A DNA stretch of 64,000 nucleotides from positions 3,162,001-3,226,000 of the forward strand of contig CAWHBY010000002.1 of the NCBI GenBank assembly GCA_963827855.1, given 5' to 3'. Position 1 is the first letter of the stretch. Each line of letters begins with the position of its first letter. The position numbers were made by a program, and so were the translations under genes. Source of the DNA: DTPU01 sp963827855 (GTDB lineage Bacteria; Planctomycetota; Phycisphaerae; Sedimentisphaerales; Anaerobacaceae). Below are positions 27,259 through 36,103 of the stretch, piece after piece. The notes under the pieces were generated by a model that was not told where the DNA came from, searched no databases, and saw only the letters and a list, made by a program, of their open reading frames with translations.

Positions 27259-29817
27259 TCACGGGTTCATCCAGTCCGCACGCCGGGCGAAATCCGCCTG
27301 GTACTGGGGTCGCCACTTCGAGATACTCGACCCGCCAGGCCCATCCACGTAATGATGGGTCGTGCCATCGCGATTGAACTGTCCGCCCCAACTCGGCTGG
27401 GTGGGATCGTCGGGGTTGTTCAATCCGCGCACCGCACTCACCAGATTCAAGAACGAAGGCGAATCGCCCTCACACACACCCGAGCATCCCATTCCCGCCG
27501 GCGGGTACACAGCGCCCAAGCGGGCCGTGGTTTTGACGAATGTTCGCGTTGACCCACGCGAGGTCCGACATCGGATCAGAGCCGCCGAACATGCCCTGGT
27601 ACGTTGTCTTCGAGTAGATGATGAACAAGTCCGGGAAATTCTCGAGCAGCCAATCGATCGTGTCATCCTGATGCGCGATTTGATGGATACGCATCTTGCT
27701 GAGGAAGGTCTGCAGCTCGGCAGCGCTGCGCGTATTCTGTACCTTCCAGATGGCCTGCGCTATGTTGCTGCAATCGCCCCAGACACAGAACCACACCGGC
27801 CGGGGATCGGGCTTGTCCACGATCTTGATGATCGCATCCGAAGCCTCGCTGTCTTTGCCGGCGCCGATATTATTGCTGACCGACTTGCCCCAGGTGCCTG
27901 TGAGGCCCTGGAAGGTGACCGAACGCAAGTAGTCCGCGGTGGGATACCGGGAGTCATGCTTCCTCAGGTTCTCATCCACCTGGTCGTAGAGGTCTATCAC
28001 ATCCAGGATGTTCTGCTTCCTGGCTATATTGGCAAAGGTGCCTGACGAAGCAATCAATCCCTCGACATCAAACTCATTGGTGTACAGCAGGAAGCGGACC
28101 ATCGACTGCATATCGTCCGGGTCGCTGCGATTGATCGGCGGGGCCGTCGCTCATGACGACGTCTGTCGGTGGAAAGTCCGACGAGACGACGACGCGCAAT
28201 CTGGGGGCCGGCAGCCCTTCGGGCACAGAGGCAGTGATCTTCGCCTCTGGCCGCAGCGTCTCGCCGGGTTGGTAGGGCGTGAACCGATACGACCATCGCG
28301 GGTTTGGGCGAGGCAAAGGCGTATTCGCCGGGGGATGCCGTGCCCACAGGGGCCACGGTCATCTCCCATGGATCGATGAGATCCAGCTTGTACGGGCGTG
28401 AACCTGCGAGCCGGACCTTCTGCGGCCGCTGGTCCAGGCAATACACCAGGTAGTACTCGCCCTCCTTGGCAAGCACGAACGTTCCCTTGCCATCGCCCAG
28501 CGGTTTGAGTTCGTGGAATGCAGGGGCCTGGGCCATGAAGTCCTTGAGCCACTGAATGCGCTGGGGGCTTTGGCCGTGAAGCACGCCGCCCTTGGCCCAC
28601 CAGAGGATGTCCTGCGGGTGCTTGTAGGTTTCGCCGTGGCCGACGTAGCAGCCGCTCAGCGTGCCCAGCCAGAATCGCTGGGTCATGTCCCGCGCGGTCA
28701 GGTTGCCCCAACCCTGCGGGATGTTGCCCTCGTATTTGCACTCGTCATAGATGACCGGCTTGTGGTATTGCGTGCGGAAGCGCACGCCGCCGTCCATGTC
28801 GGATGTCTGGAGGCTGGCGTGCGTGACCCAGGCCTTGGTGTGGTCATACCACTTCCTGCCATTGTGGATGCCGCGCAGCCGCTGGTGCGGGTCTTCCTTC
28901 TGCAGGATCGAGAAGAACCGGTCCCAATCCTCCCACTGTTTGTTGCCCCGATGGCCTTGCGGCACGTTGGTCATGAAATCATACTCGTTGGCCAGCGACC
29001 ACCAGACGTTGCGGTAGGCGGAGAGCCGCGCGATGCAGTAGCGCAGATAGCGGTCGTCCTGCTCGTCGCTCATGTCCGCGAAACCCCAGCGGTCGTAAGG
29101 GTGCCAGAGAATGAGGTCCGCCTCGATGCCGAGCCGCTGCAGGTCGAGGATGCGCTGCTCGAAGTGACGCCAGAACGCCGGGTCGGGTTGGTTGAAGTCG
29201 AATCTTGCCATCCGCGCCCTTCTTGAAGGCAAAGAACTCCGGCTCATTCTGATTGTACGCATACGACTTGGGAAAGACGCAGAACCGGATCTTGTTGAAT
29301 GGCGAACGCGGCGAGCGTTTGGAGCGTCTGCTCCTGCAGCTCGCGCGTCTGATGCACCCAGGCATAGCAGGTGGTGCCGAACTGGTGATACGGCGTGCCG
29401 TCGGCGTAGCGCAGGTAGAACGTGTCAAAGACACTGCACCGGACCGTGGTTGCCGCCGGTGGGCGCCGTGGCGGTGAACTCGCCGGTCTTGCCGTTCAGC
29501 TCCGGCCGGTTGCTCTGCGTTTCGTACCGCCACCGGCCTTGCGTCGGCGGCGAGAAGCGGACCTTGTAGACACCCTCGCCATCGTAGAAGCCCGGCACCG
29601 TGATGTTGTCGACACCACCCTCCTGGCGAAGGGTGCAGGTGAGTCTCACGTCGAGGTATGGATTGCCCTCGCGAGGCCCCTCCAACGATGCCTCCCACAC
29701 GCCCCACTGCTCGACATCGGCAGCCAGCCCGCTGCCGGCAAGGAAAACGATCGCGACCCAACACCATCGGGCCGATAGGCGGGCAATCCGAGAATCCCTG
29801 AGGTTCATCAAAATCAT
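27259..29817 (-). CDS. DUF5060-DUF4038 hydrolase fused to a DUF1593 nucleoside-hydrolase-like domain (several frame breaks)
   Basis: Starts at ATG 29817 or the nearby MNLRDSR with a signal peptide (CWVAIVFLAGSGLAA). DUF5060 (about 30-125: VRFSPPTQGRWRYETQ) and, after breaks near 29440 and 29215-29310, a DUF4038 TIM barrel (DADLILWHPYDRWGF-like, VWWSLANEYDFM, KPVIYDECKYEG with the likely catalytic Glu pair) and a C-terminal beta-domain (YYLVYCLDQRPQKVRL). Without an intervening stop it passes near 28295 and 28150 into RLRVVVSSDFPPTD, then SDPDDMQSMVRFLLYTNEFD of DUF1593, ending after a break near 27530 in RADWMNP. The C-terminal Ig-like part seen in the paralogue at 25796 is absent. About 850 residues when pieced together. 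The fusion is visible but relies on crossing frame breaks. Confidence 0.68.
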
Positions 29818-29904
29818 GTCAACTCCACCGCTGTTCTGTGACGCACTCTGCCAACGTTTGCCCTTCCTCCAACATCACTTCCATCTGCCCAGGATGATCT
29901 CTAT

Positions 29905-30018
29905 TCATGGTGATGATAGCGATCCTGCCTCAGAAGGGCAGAGGATGCCCATCAATACCGCAATGATCGCGATAACGACCAGCAGTTCAATGAGTGTGAA
30001 TCCACTATTGCGTCGCAT
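29905..30018 (-). pseudogene. Truncated prepilin-leader (type IV pilin-like) ORF, 37 residues
   Basis: ATG about 30018 opens MRRNSGFTLIELLVVIAIIA, an exact class III prepilin cleavage and methylation motif (G|FTLIE), then VLMGILCPSEAGSLSSP and a stop. Planctomycete pseudopilins normally continue for 150-300 residues, so this is a remnant or a frame-broken gene. It lies between the DUF5060 fusion gene and the operator/promoter element at 30071-30145, in the same orientation. Confidence 0.6.
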
Positions 30019-30087
30019 AGTCCTTGCCCTCGTGCGCTTCGACCCATGCCACCCGTGGCGGCCTTTTCACGACATGAGTCTCTCATA

Positions 30088-30145
30088 ATGATCCCTCAAT
30101 CACTACCGCAAGAAAGAGAATCTATTGCGGGATCCTAAGGTTCAC
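30088..30145 (-). promoter_or_regulatory. 25-bp palindrome plus GATCCTAAGG tail, copy 1 (putative AraC-regulon operator)
   Basis: CCGCAA (30106-30111) and TTGCGG (30125-30130) frame a 25-bp dyad, followed immediately by GATCCTAAGG (30131-30140). The same arrangement recurs at 33072 and 34240. Reading the minus strand, the tail and palindrome come first, then GTAGTGATTGAGGGATCATT, which contains TTGAGG with a weak -10 (CATGTC) 17 nt on. It faces the pilin remnant and DUF5060 fusion gene. Confidence 0.6.
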
Positions 30146-30620
30146 GTGGCAGCGTGTTTACGTTGTTCTCAGGCTTGGTGTAATCCACGAAGACCAGCGG
30201 ATCGGTCCCGTTGAGGCATTCCTCGACATTCGTGTAGCCATCGCTGTCTTTGTCCTGCGGACCGTCGGAGGCATCCTTGGGATTGAAGCCGCCGCGAAGT
30301 TCCCATTCGTCGGGCATACCGTCACCGTCGCTGTCCAGGGCGCGGGCAGACTCTGAAGCTCCGGCCATCCGCCGACCTCTTTCTGCGAATCGATGATGCC
30401 GGATTCTGCCACCCCATCGGATGAAGTTGCACCCTGGTATGTTGCCCCGCCATAGGTCGCCGGCCCCGGTTTGCAGTAGTTGGCGACCATGTTGATTGTA
30501 CAGGAGTTGAAGTCTGCACTCCCCGTCTCGTCTCCCAATCGCACCCGGATGTACCTGATGATGACCTCGCCCGCCTCGATCGAGAGAGGATAGTTCCGGA
30601 TGCAGATGCCGTCCCCCGGG
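30135..30620 (-). pseudogene. Pectate lyase (PL1-like) remnant, 5'-truncated and internally deleted
   Basis: Reading leftwards from about 30620 the frame gives GDGICIRNYPLSIEAGEVII, then RYIRVRLGDETG, typical of the first beta-helix turns of a secreted pectate lyase. It jumps straight to INMVANYCKPGPATYGG, which normally lies about 100 residues later, and then GIIDSQKEVGGWPELQS. After a one-base break near 30345 it ends with a DSDGDGMPDEWE / DKDSDGYTNVEECLNGTDP calcium-binding-type tail. No start codon or signal peptide is present; the preceding modular gene stops only about 45 bp upstream. The catalytic core is missing, so it cannot be an active lyase. Confidence 0.75.
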
Positions 30621-30664
30621 CTTCTCGCTCGATCTCGTTACGACACAAGTTTTGAGATAGTCTC

Positions 30665-32884
30665 TTACGGCATCTTCGGGTACAGACGAATGTCGTCGAT
30701 GGACAGGCTGCCCTTCGCACCGGCGCCGTCGATCCCGATCGTCAGGGAGGTCACATGCCGCAGGTCAGCACCGAGAGTCGACAAGTCGATGCTCCAGGAC
30801 TGCCATTGCGGGCCCGCAATGTCCGCTGCGCTGCCGTTGCAGAGGACCTTGATATCGTTGATCTTGACGTACAACTGCCCCGTGTTGTCCGCAGCCCCGC
30901 AGAACCAGAGCGACAGACTCTTGATGCCGCTGGCGGTCCAGTCCTGGGCCGCAGCGAATGTCCTGATCGCCTCCGAGGGCTTGCCGCCGCTGTTGTCGTA
31001 GGCCAACGGCATCGACTGCCTGCCGCTATGAACCACGGTCGTCCCGGCGAAAGGAGGATTCGTGTTGCCCACCGTGGATCCGGTCCCGTTGCCCGAGGAG
31101 GCCGCTATCTTGCAGTCCGGCGAGGCCGAATACCCGAAGCCATCCACCCACGCAAAAAAGACGCGGTTGCACCCGTCGTTGTAGGACTCGAAGTCATCGA
31201 CGGGCAGGAACGGGCTGGTGGAGAAGCTCCAGACGTCACCCGGATAGGTCGTGGTCGCGCCGATCTCATCCACCCTCCAGTAGTAGGGGGTGTCCAGCAT
31301 CAGCGGCCTCGGCGTATAGGAGGACTCCGTCACGACGGCGGACCCGGCGGTGCCGTCGCCCACCGTGGCCTTGTCGGTTCCCAGGAACACCTTGTGCGAG
31401 ACCGCCTCGCGTCCGACCCACCAGGTCAGGGTCGCAGCGGGGTCCACGCCCGTGGCGGCGCTGGCCGGCTGCGGGTGTCGGGCCACCACGGGGATACTCA
31501 GGAACCGCACCTCGCTGAGGCCGGTGCAACTGCCGCCATAGTTGCTGGCGGCCTTGAGTTGCACTGACCTGGCGACCGCGCCGCTGAAGCTGACGGTCGT
31601 GTCATGGGCATACCCTGCCGCACCGGGCCCCTGCGCGAATGCGGTGTTGCCCAACTTCGTCCAGGTCGTTCCATCGGCGGAGTACTCGATCGTGACCTCG
31701 TTCATGCCAAAGCCCACCCCGGGCTCGACCGCGCTGTTGTAGTTCCAGACCCACATCTCGTGCAGCTTGTAGAGTCTGTCGAACTCATACTTGATCCAGG
31801 CCGGGTCCGTCGCCGTGTTGGCGGTGAGCCACATCGCGGTGTCGTCGGTCGAGTGCAGATCACCCGTGAGACCCGATCCGTTGATCGTGTTGGCGGGGCT
31901 CGCGCCTGCCATGGAGCTGGACGCCGCTGCCGTGATGCCCGTGCCGGCGATGGCCCTGGCCAGGGGCTCGACGGTGAAACTCCAGACCTGGCCCTTGTAG
32001 AGGGTTGAATCCGGGGCCGCGTTGACTTCGTCGACGCGCCAATAGTAGGTTCGGCCGAAATCGAGCCGGTCCGGCGTGTACCTGTTCTCGGGCTGCCCCT
32101 GGGAAACCAGAACACCGAGCGGACTGGTCCGGCCGGCGTTGTTCACGTCGTTCATATCGGTCCCGAGGTAGACATCATGCGCCACGGCGAACTTGCCCGC
32201 GGTCCAGCTCAGAATGGACTTGCAGTACACCTCGGGATCCCCATCGACCGGAGAAGGTCTGCGGGCCTGGGCTCCTGAACCTACCGTCACGTCGAGGAAG
32301 GGCCGGTAGGCCTCCGTCGCATGATCGTGTGTGGCGAAATCCAGAAGACCATTGGAGTTGTGGAGAACGAACTGCGCGATCCCATCCGTATCGGTCTGCA
32401 GCGCGTCCAGGACGTCAATGGTGAAGGACTGTCCCGCGACACCGTCCGTGAACTTCACGGTCCCCACCAGGGTGGTTCTGTTCAGATCAAGACGGGCCTG
32501 ATCGGCCGTATTGTTGCCGGGCGCGTTGTTCCAGGTCAGAGTCCGTTCGGTCCAGCCGATGTTGTCGAGGCAGTTGTCGTTGACGTACGACACATCGAAG
32601 TTCCGGGCTCCCGTTTTGGGGTTGTGCAGCGTCACGGTGAGAGTCGCGCTCTTGAGGCTGCTGGCCTCGATGTCGCCCAGTTCGAACTTGATCCATGACT
32701 TGTTGCTGGAGGCGTCGCTCCGGACGGAGAGCTTGGAGCTGTCGTGGGTGTTGGTATCCGGGCCTGTTATCGTGCTCCTGGAACTCTGAACGGCCTTGAT
32801 GATCGTGTCACCCAGCGTCATCCGGGGAGCGACCATTCCCGCTACGGCAGCGACGCACACCAACAGAACTAACCTCTTAGCCAT
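30665..32884 (-). CDS. Secreted modular binding protein: DNRLRE/CBM-like, Fn3, F5-8C
   Basis: 739 residues, signal peptide MAKRLVLLVCVAAVAGMVAP. The N-terminal beta-sandwich (about 27-205: SWIKFELGDIEASSLKSATL, GWTERTLTWNNAPG, LDFATHDHATEAYRPFL) is of the DNRLRE / CBM96-like type. Then come an Fn3-like repeat (YYWRVDEVNAAPDSTLYKG), an F5/8 type C domain (about 320-480), a second Fn3-like repeat and the DDFESYNDGCNRVFF module with a final IDDIRLYPKMP. It shares its core with the proteins at 434 and 8623 but has a different cap domain. No catalytic domain. Its AGGAGGATGTC start region follows a 5' leader of about 170 nt and the promoter/operator at 33056-33130. Confidence 0.85.
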   Translation of the reverse strand: MAKRLVLLVCVAAVAGMVAPRMTLGDTIIKAVQSSRSTITGPDTNTHDSSKLSVRSDASSNKSWIKFELGDIEASSLKSATLTVTLHNPKTGARNFDVSYVNDNCLDNIGWTERTLTWNNAPGNNTADQARLDLNRTTLVGTVKFTDGVAGQSFTIDVLDALQTDTDGIAQFVLHNSNGLLDFATHDHATEAYRPFLDVTVGSGAQARRPSPVDGDPEVYCKSILSWTAGKFAVAHDVYLGTDMNDVNNAGRTSPLGVLVSQGQPENRYTPDRLDFGRTYYWRVDEVNAAPDSTLYKGQVWSFTVEPLARAIAGTGITAAASSSMAGASPANTINGSGLTGDLHSTDDTAMWLTANTATDPAWIKYEFDRLYKLHEMWVWNYNSAVEPGVGFGMNEVTIEYSADGTTWTKLGNTAFAQGPGAAGYAHDTTVSFSGAVARSVQLKAASNYGGSCTGLSEVRFLSIPVVARHPQPASAATGVDPAATLTWWVGREAVSHKVFLGTDKATVGDGTAGSAVVTESSYTPRPLMLDTPYYWRVDEIGATTTYPGDVWSFSTSPFLPVDDFESYNDGCNRVFFAWVDGFGYSASPDCKIAASSGNGTGSTVGNTNPPFAGTTVVHSGRQSMPLAYDNSGGKPSEAIRTFAAAQDWTASGIKSLSLWFCGAADNTGQLYVKINDIKVLCNGSAADIAGPQWQSWSIDLSTLGADLRHVTSLTIGIDGAGAKGSLSIDDIRLYPKMP

Positions 32885-33055
32885 GACATCCTCCTTCTTC
32901 CTCTAGGGTCCCTGGTTATGCCCACTCCTGCTTCAACACGTCCACATCGCCCTGTCTGCGTCATCTCCCCAAACCCGGTCACCTCTGCAAGATCTTCTTC
33001 GCCTGTCGGCCATCCAATCTCGGCTGCTGCCGGCGTCCCACAGCAACCCTTACAC

Positions 33056-33084
33056 ATCGTAAGTCTGCCACAATGATCCCTCAA
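33056..33084 (-). promoter_or_regulatory. Putative sigma-70 type promoter of the DNRLRE modular gene
   Basis: On the minus strand TTGAGG (33084-33079) and TACGAT (33061-33056) are exactly 17 nt apart. The element lies immediately downstream of operator copy 2, the position expected for an activator-dependent promoter. It would give a leader of about 165 nt. Confidence 0.5.
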
Positions 33085-33130
33085 GAACTACCGCAGAAGG
33101 AAGATTTTCTTACGGGATCCTAAGGTTCAA
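33072..33130 (-). promoter_or_regulatory. 25-bp palindrome plus GATCCTAAGG tail, copy 2
   Basis: CCGCAGAAG (33091-33099) and CTTACGG (33109-33115) keep the 25-bp dyad spacing, followed by GATCCTAAGGTTCA. Identity with copy 1 extends into TTGAGGGATCATT on the minus strand. It lies just upstream of the -35 box of the 32884 gene promoter and just after the end of the araC-type gene. Confidence 0.6.
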
Positions 33131-33146
33131 CGGGTGCCTCGGTTCG

Positions 33147-34004
33147 TTACTTCAGCTTGTGCGCCCTGCGGTATTCCCGCGGCGTGCAGCCGAAGGACTG
33201 CTGGAATGCCTCGTTGAAACGGCTCAGCGAGCCGAAGCCCGAACTGAATGCGATGTCAACGATCAGGTCCGTGGTGGTGACGAGCAGCCGCTGCGCGTGC
33301 GAAAGCCGATAGTGAATCACATACTGCATCAACGTGATGCCAAAGGTCCGTTGGAACAGCGTCATCGCATAGTTGGGATGCAGCCCCACGTGTCGACCGA
33401 TGATCTCGGCGGTCAAGGATTGCGTGCAGTTCTGAGCAACGAAACAGGCCATCTGTTCCGCTTTGCTCAAGTCCCACTGGTCCAAGGCGGCCGGCGATTC
33501 CCGTCGGGAGTGCGCCGGCATGTCCGCCGGTACACTTAGCGCCAGCCGCCGCAGGCGGGCTTCGATCTCCAGGAGACTCACTTGACGGTGTTCCTCCGAG
33601 CCCACCTGCAGGTCCTCGATCCATGATTCAAACTGCCTCCTGTCCGATGCCAAATGGCCCTTGTCCGGTTCGACCATAACCCCTCCGTGCAAGATCGATT
33701 GCGTAAAACCGTCTTGTAGTCGCCACTGGAGGAACCACACCAAGGGGATCGTCAGCACGAAGTACTCAGTCAAGCCTTCGAAGCCGATGACTTGATGCGG
33801 GACACAAGCCCAGAACACAGACAGTCGTCCCGCAGGGACGGAGGCCTTCCTCCCACCCATGAGGTAGACCAGCCTGCCTCTCTCCAACAGGTTGAGTTCG
33901 ATCTCATTGTGGCGGTCGCAACGCGGCATCGTCGTCGCCGTCCAGCGAGTACAACTGAACCCGTATGGCGAGAACTCAGGCCTGGTTGGATCGAAGCGGG
34001 CCAT
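33147..34004 (-). CDS. AraC-family transcriptional regulator
   Basis: 285 residues from ATG about 34004 (MARFDPTRPEFSPYGFSCTR). The frame is open to 34160, but the extra 52 residues look non-coding. N-terminal cupin-like sensing domain (HNEIELNLLERGRLVYLMGG, SVFWACVPHQVIGFEG) and a C-terminal double helix-turn-helix (about 190-285) with LTAEIIGRHVGLHPNYAMTL, IVDIAFSSGFGSLSRFNEAF and the closing QSFGCTPREYRRAH. Such regulators sense a sugar and usually activate nearby catabolic promoters. Palindromic elements lie upstream of its own start and just past its end, so autoregulation and control of the 32884, 29817 and possibly 34444 units is likely. Confidence 0.88.
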   Translation of the reverse strand: MARFDPTRPEFSPYGFSCTRWTATTMPRCDRHNEIELNLLERGRLVYLMGGRKASVPAGRLSVFWACVPHQVIGFEGLTEYFVLTIPLVWFLQWRLQDGFTQSILHGGVMVEPDKGHLASDRRQFESWIEDLQVGSEEHRQVSLLEIEARLRRLALSVPADMPAHSRRESPAALDQWDLSKAEQMACFVAQNCTQSLTAEIIGRHVGLHPNYAMTLFQRTFGITLMQYVIHYRLSHAQRLLVTTTDLIVDIAFSSGFGSLSRFNEAFQQSFGCTPREYRRAHKLK

Positions 34005-34443
34005 GGCCTTAGTATCCCGCAAGAACTTGCTGATTTCAAGGGGACACCCCGGGGGTTCCGCCTCCACCACGGCTCGGTCGCAGACGCGAACGCCGTATCC
34101 TCTCCTGGGGGGACGCAATGGTGCTTGCCCGTTTCCCAGCCTCCTACGGCGACTGTTCACAAGCTATCGCTTCCCTTTGGCTGCGGCCTTTCCGCCGACC
34201 GCGGCGACAGCGCCCTATTCGCCTTGTCGAAGACCCGGATGTCCTCCGTTACCGCAAAAAACGGAATCTCTTGCGGGATCCTAAGGTCGACAGGCTGTCT
34301 CAGAACCTGTTTCTACTGCGATCGGCTGCGAAGCCCTGGGGCAGCGTGGTCGGCGAAGAAGGTCACTTTGACTCGCTTCACGAGCCCGCAGGCCCGCCCA
34401 TTGACAAGGATCGTTCCATCCCCGATAAGACTCGGGTCAACGC
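34005..34443. other. Divergent regulatory region between the AraC gene and the transporter operon
   Basis: No gene is supported here apart from the alternative longer start of the AraC gene (34160). It contains operator copy 3 (34240-34290), placed about 235 bp before the AraC start and 155 bp before the transporter start. I see no convincing promoter hexamers, and the TTGAGG box found after copies 1 and 2 is absent. Confidence 0.4.
34240..34290 (-). promoter_or_regulatory. 25-bp palindrome plus GATCCTAAGG tail, copy 3
   Basis: CCGCAA (34252-34257), 13 nt, TTGCGG (34271-34276), then GATCCTAAGGTCGA. The dyad length and tail are identical to copy 1. Its position between the divergently read AraC gene and transporter operon suits autoregulation and control of the transporter-rhamnosidase operon. 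Confidence 0.6.
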
Positions 34444-35910
34444 ATGCCCTCAGAGACCAAGGAGACCCGGCCTATGGCCATAGGACAGAGACCGACCCTT
34501 GTTGAGCGGCTCGACGCCCTCTACGAATACGAGCGCGAGCCGATCAAGGAGAAGGATCTGCACGGCTGGAAGATCTTCTGGGCCACGTTCGCCGGCGAGC
34601 ACATCGCTGGAACCGAGTTCGTCATCGGCCCGCTCTTCGTGATGCACGGTTGCACCGCAACGGCCGTGCTGCTCGGGCTAGCCATCGGCAACTTCCTGGC
34701 CGTGCTGAGCTGGGCATTCATCTGCGCCCCCATTGCGGTCAAGACCCGTCTGACCCAGTACTGGCAGCTCCGCACGCTCGGCGGCCCGTGGCTGACGGTC
34801 GCCTACAGCGCAGTCTACGGCGTGATCCTGTGCATTCTGGCAGGCGCGATGTTGCGGGTCTCGATGACGTCCATCGCGCTGCCCTTCGAGAAGATGAGTT
34901 GCTTCGCGCAGACGGTGGCAGACACGGGCACGCTGCCACAATGGACGTGGATCGTACTGGCGGTGGTGGTCGGATCGGTGATCGCGATCCTGGCAGTGCT
35001 CGGATTCGAAGGCATGGCGATCTTCTCGAAGATGTCCGCCCCCTGGATGGTGGTGGTGTTCATCATCGCCGCGGTCGGGACGCTGCCGCTGCTGGGGGTG
35101 CAGTCCCTGGGTGATTTCTGGCAGGTTGCCAACGAGAAGATATGGACGGGCAACGTCGCGAAGGGCTACTCGAAATACACGATCTGGCACGTGATTGCCT
35201 TCGCCTGGCTCTGCAACATGCCGCAGCACTTCGGCATGGGGGACCTGACCATCCTGCGATATGCCCGCAAGTGGCAGATGGGATTCTGTTCCTCGGCCGG
35301 CATGTACCTGGGCCACTACGTCGCGTGGGTGGCCTCCGGCATCCTGTGCGCGGCTGCGATCAGCAGGGGGATCCAGACCGATCCGGGGCCGATCGCGTAC
35401 CTGGGCGCAGGCCTGACCGGTGCGCTCTGCGTGGTCGTGGCCGGCTGGAACGTGGCCAGCCCGACGCTGTACCGAGCGGGCTTGGCCCTCCAGGTGGCCA
35501 CGCCGAATTGGAGCCGATGGCGGGTGACACTGGTCGTCGGCGTGGGCATGATCATCTGTGCCTGCATCCCTGCCATCATCCAGAACCTGGATCTGCTCAT
35601 CACGACCAACGCGTTGCTGTTGCTGCCGCTCGGCGCGTTCATCTTCATTGACCTCCGACTCTTCCCGAAGATCGGGCTGCAGCCCAACTTTGCAGCCAAG
35701 ACGGGGGTGGCGATCAGTTGGGCTGCTGCTGCGGCGTGGATTGTCCCGATGATCCTGTCGCTCATCGCCTTCAGCAGGGGCGCAAACCCGATCTTCCTGG
35801 TCCTGCCCGAGTGGATCGTGGCGGTCGTGTCGTACATCGTCTTGAGCGCCATCCAGCAGAGAACGACCCGCGGCACTTACCTGCCCGTGTCGATCGAAGG
35901 GAGAAGGTGA
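34444..35910 (+). CDS. NCS1-type (purine-cytosine permease-like) transporter
   Basis: 488 residues, about 12 transmembrane segments after a cytoplasmic N-terminus (ERLDALYEYEREPIKEKDLH, then GWKIFWATFAGEHIAGTEFV). The layout and the early helix with a broken Gly-rich stretch match the NCS1 nucleobase-cation symporter / codB-like superfamily of the LeuT fold. Family members usually carry nucleobases, hydantoins or vitamins. Here the gene is followed at 1-9 bp spacing by a mini membrane protein and an alpha-L-rhamnosidase without signal peptide, so a rhamnose-containing substrate is plausible. That assignment is inference. Confidence 0.75.
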   Translation: MPSETKETRPMAIGQRPTLVERLDALYEYEREPIKEKDLHGWKIFWATFAGEHIAGTEFVIGPLFVMHGCTATAVLLGLAIGNFLAVLSWAFICAPIAVKTRLTQYWQLRTLGGPWLTVAYSAVYGVILCILAGAMLRVSMTSIALPFEKMSCFAQTVADTGTLPQWTWIVLAVVVGSVIAILAVLGFEGMAIFSKMSAPWMVVVFIIAAVGTLPLLGVQSLGDFWQVANEKIWTGNVAKGYSKYTIWHVIAFAWLCNMPQHFGMGDLTILRYARKWQMGFCSSAGMYLGHYVAWVASGILCAAAISRGIQTDPGPIAYLGAGLTGALCVVVAGWNVASPTLYRAGLALQVATPNWSRWRVTLVVGVGMIICACIPAIIQNLDLLITTNALLLLPLGAFIFIDLRLFPKIGLQPNFAAKTGVAISWAAAAAWIVPMILSLIAFSRGANPIFLVLPEWIVAVVSYIVLSAIQQRTTRGTYLPVSIEGRR

Positions 35911-35911
35911 C

Positions 35912-36094
35912 ATGAAGGCCCTCCTGAAGGTGATCTCGTTCGGTTCACTGGCCCTGATGTTGGCCGCCGCCACCCTGGTCTTCACGGGTGGCATAGAGCG
36001 GAATCACTCCTTCGCCCTGTCCCTGCTCGGGACGGTCGGATGGTTTGGATCAGTGCCGTTCTGGATGAAGCGGGGCCTGCACAAGGCCGAATGA
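35912..36094 (+). CDS. Small two-helix membrane protein partnered with the NCS1-type transporter
   Basis: 60 residues with two hydrophobic segments (about 8-26 VISFGSLALMLAAATLVFTG, and about 35-51 FALSLLGTVGWFGSVPFW) separated by a short charged turn. The ATG at 35912 nearly touches the transporter stop (TGACATG), indicating translational coupling. I recognise no family. The position suggests a small accessory subunit of the transporter. Confidence 0.65.
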   Translation: MKALLKVISFGSLALMLAAATLVFTGGIERNHSFALSLLGTVGWFGSVPFWMKRGLHKAE

Positions 36095-36103
36095 GGGTGT
36101 CCC

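Noticed and set aside
34005..34160. The 52-residue N-terminal extension of the AraC protein
   Set aside because: It is Arg/Pro-rich without family similarity, and the homologous region begins at MARFDP.
30088..34290. The palindromic repeats as transcription terminators
   Set aside because: They lie upstream of genes beside a good promoter, have a conserved non-palindromic tail and lack T-runs.
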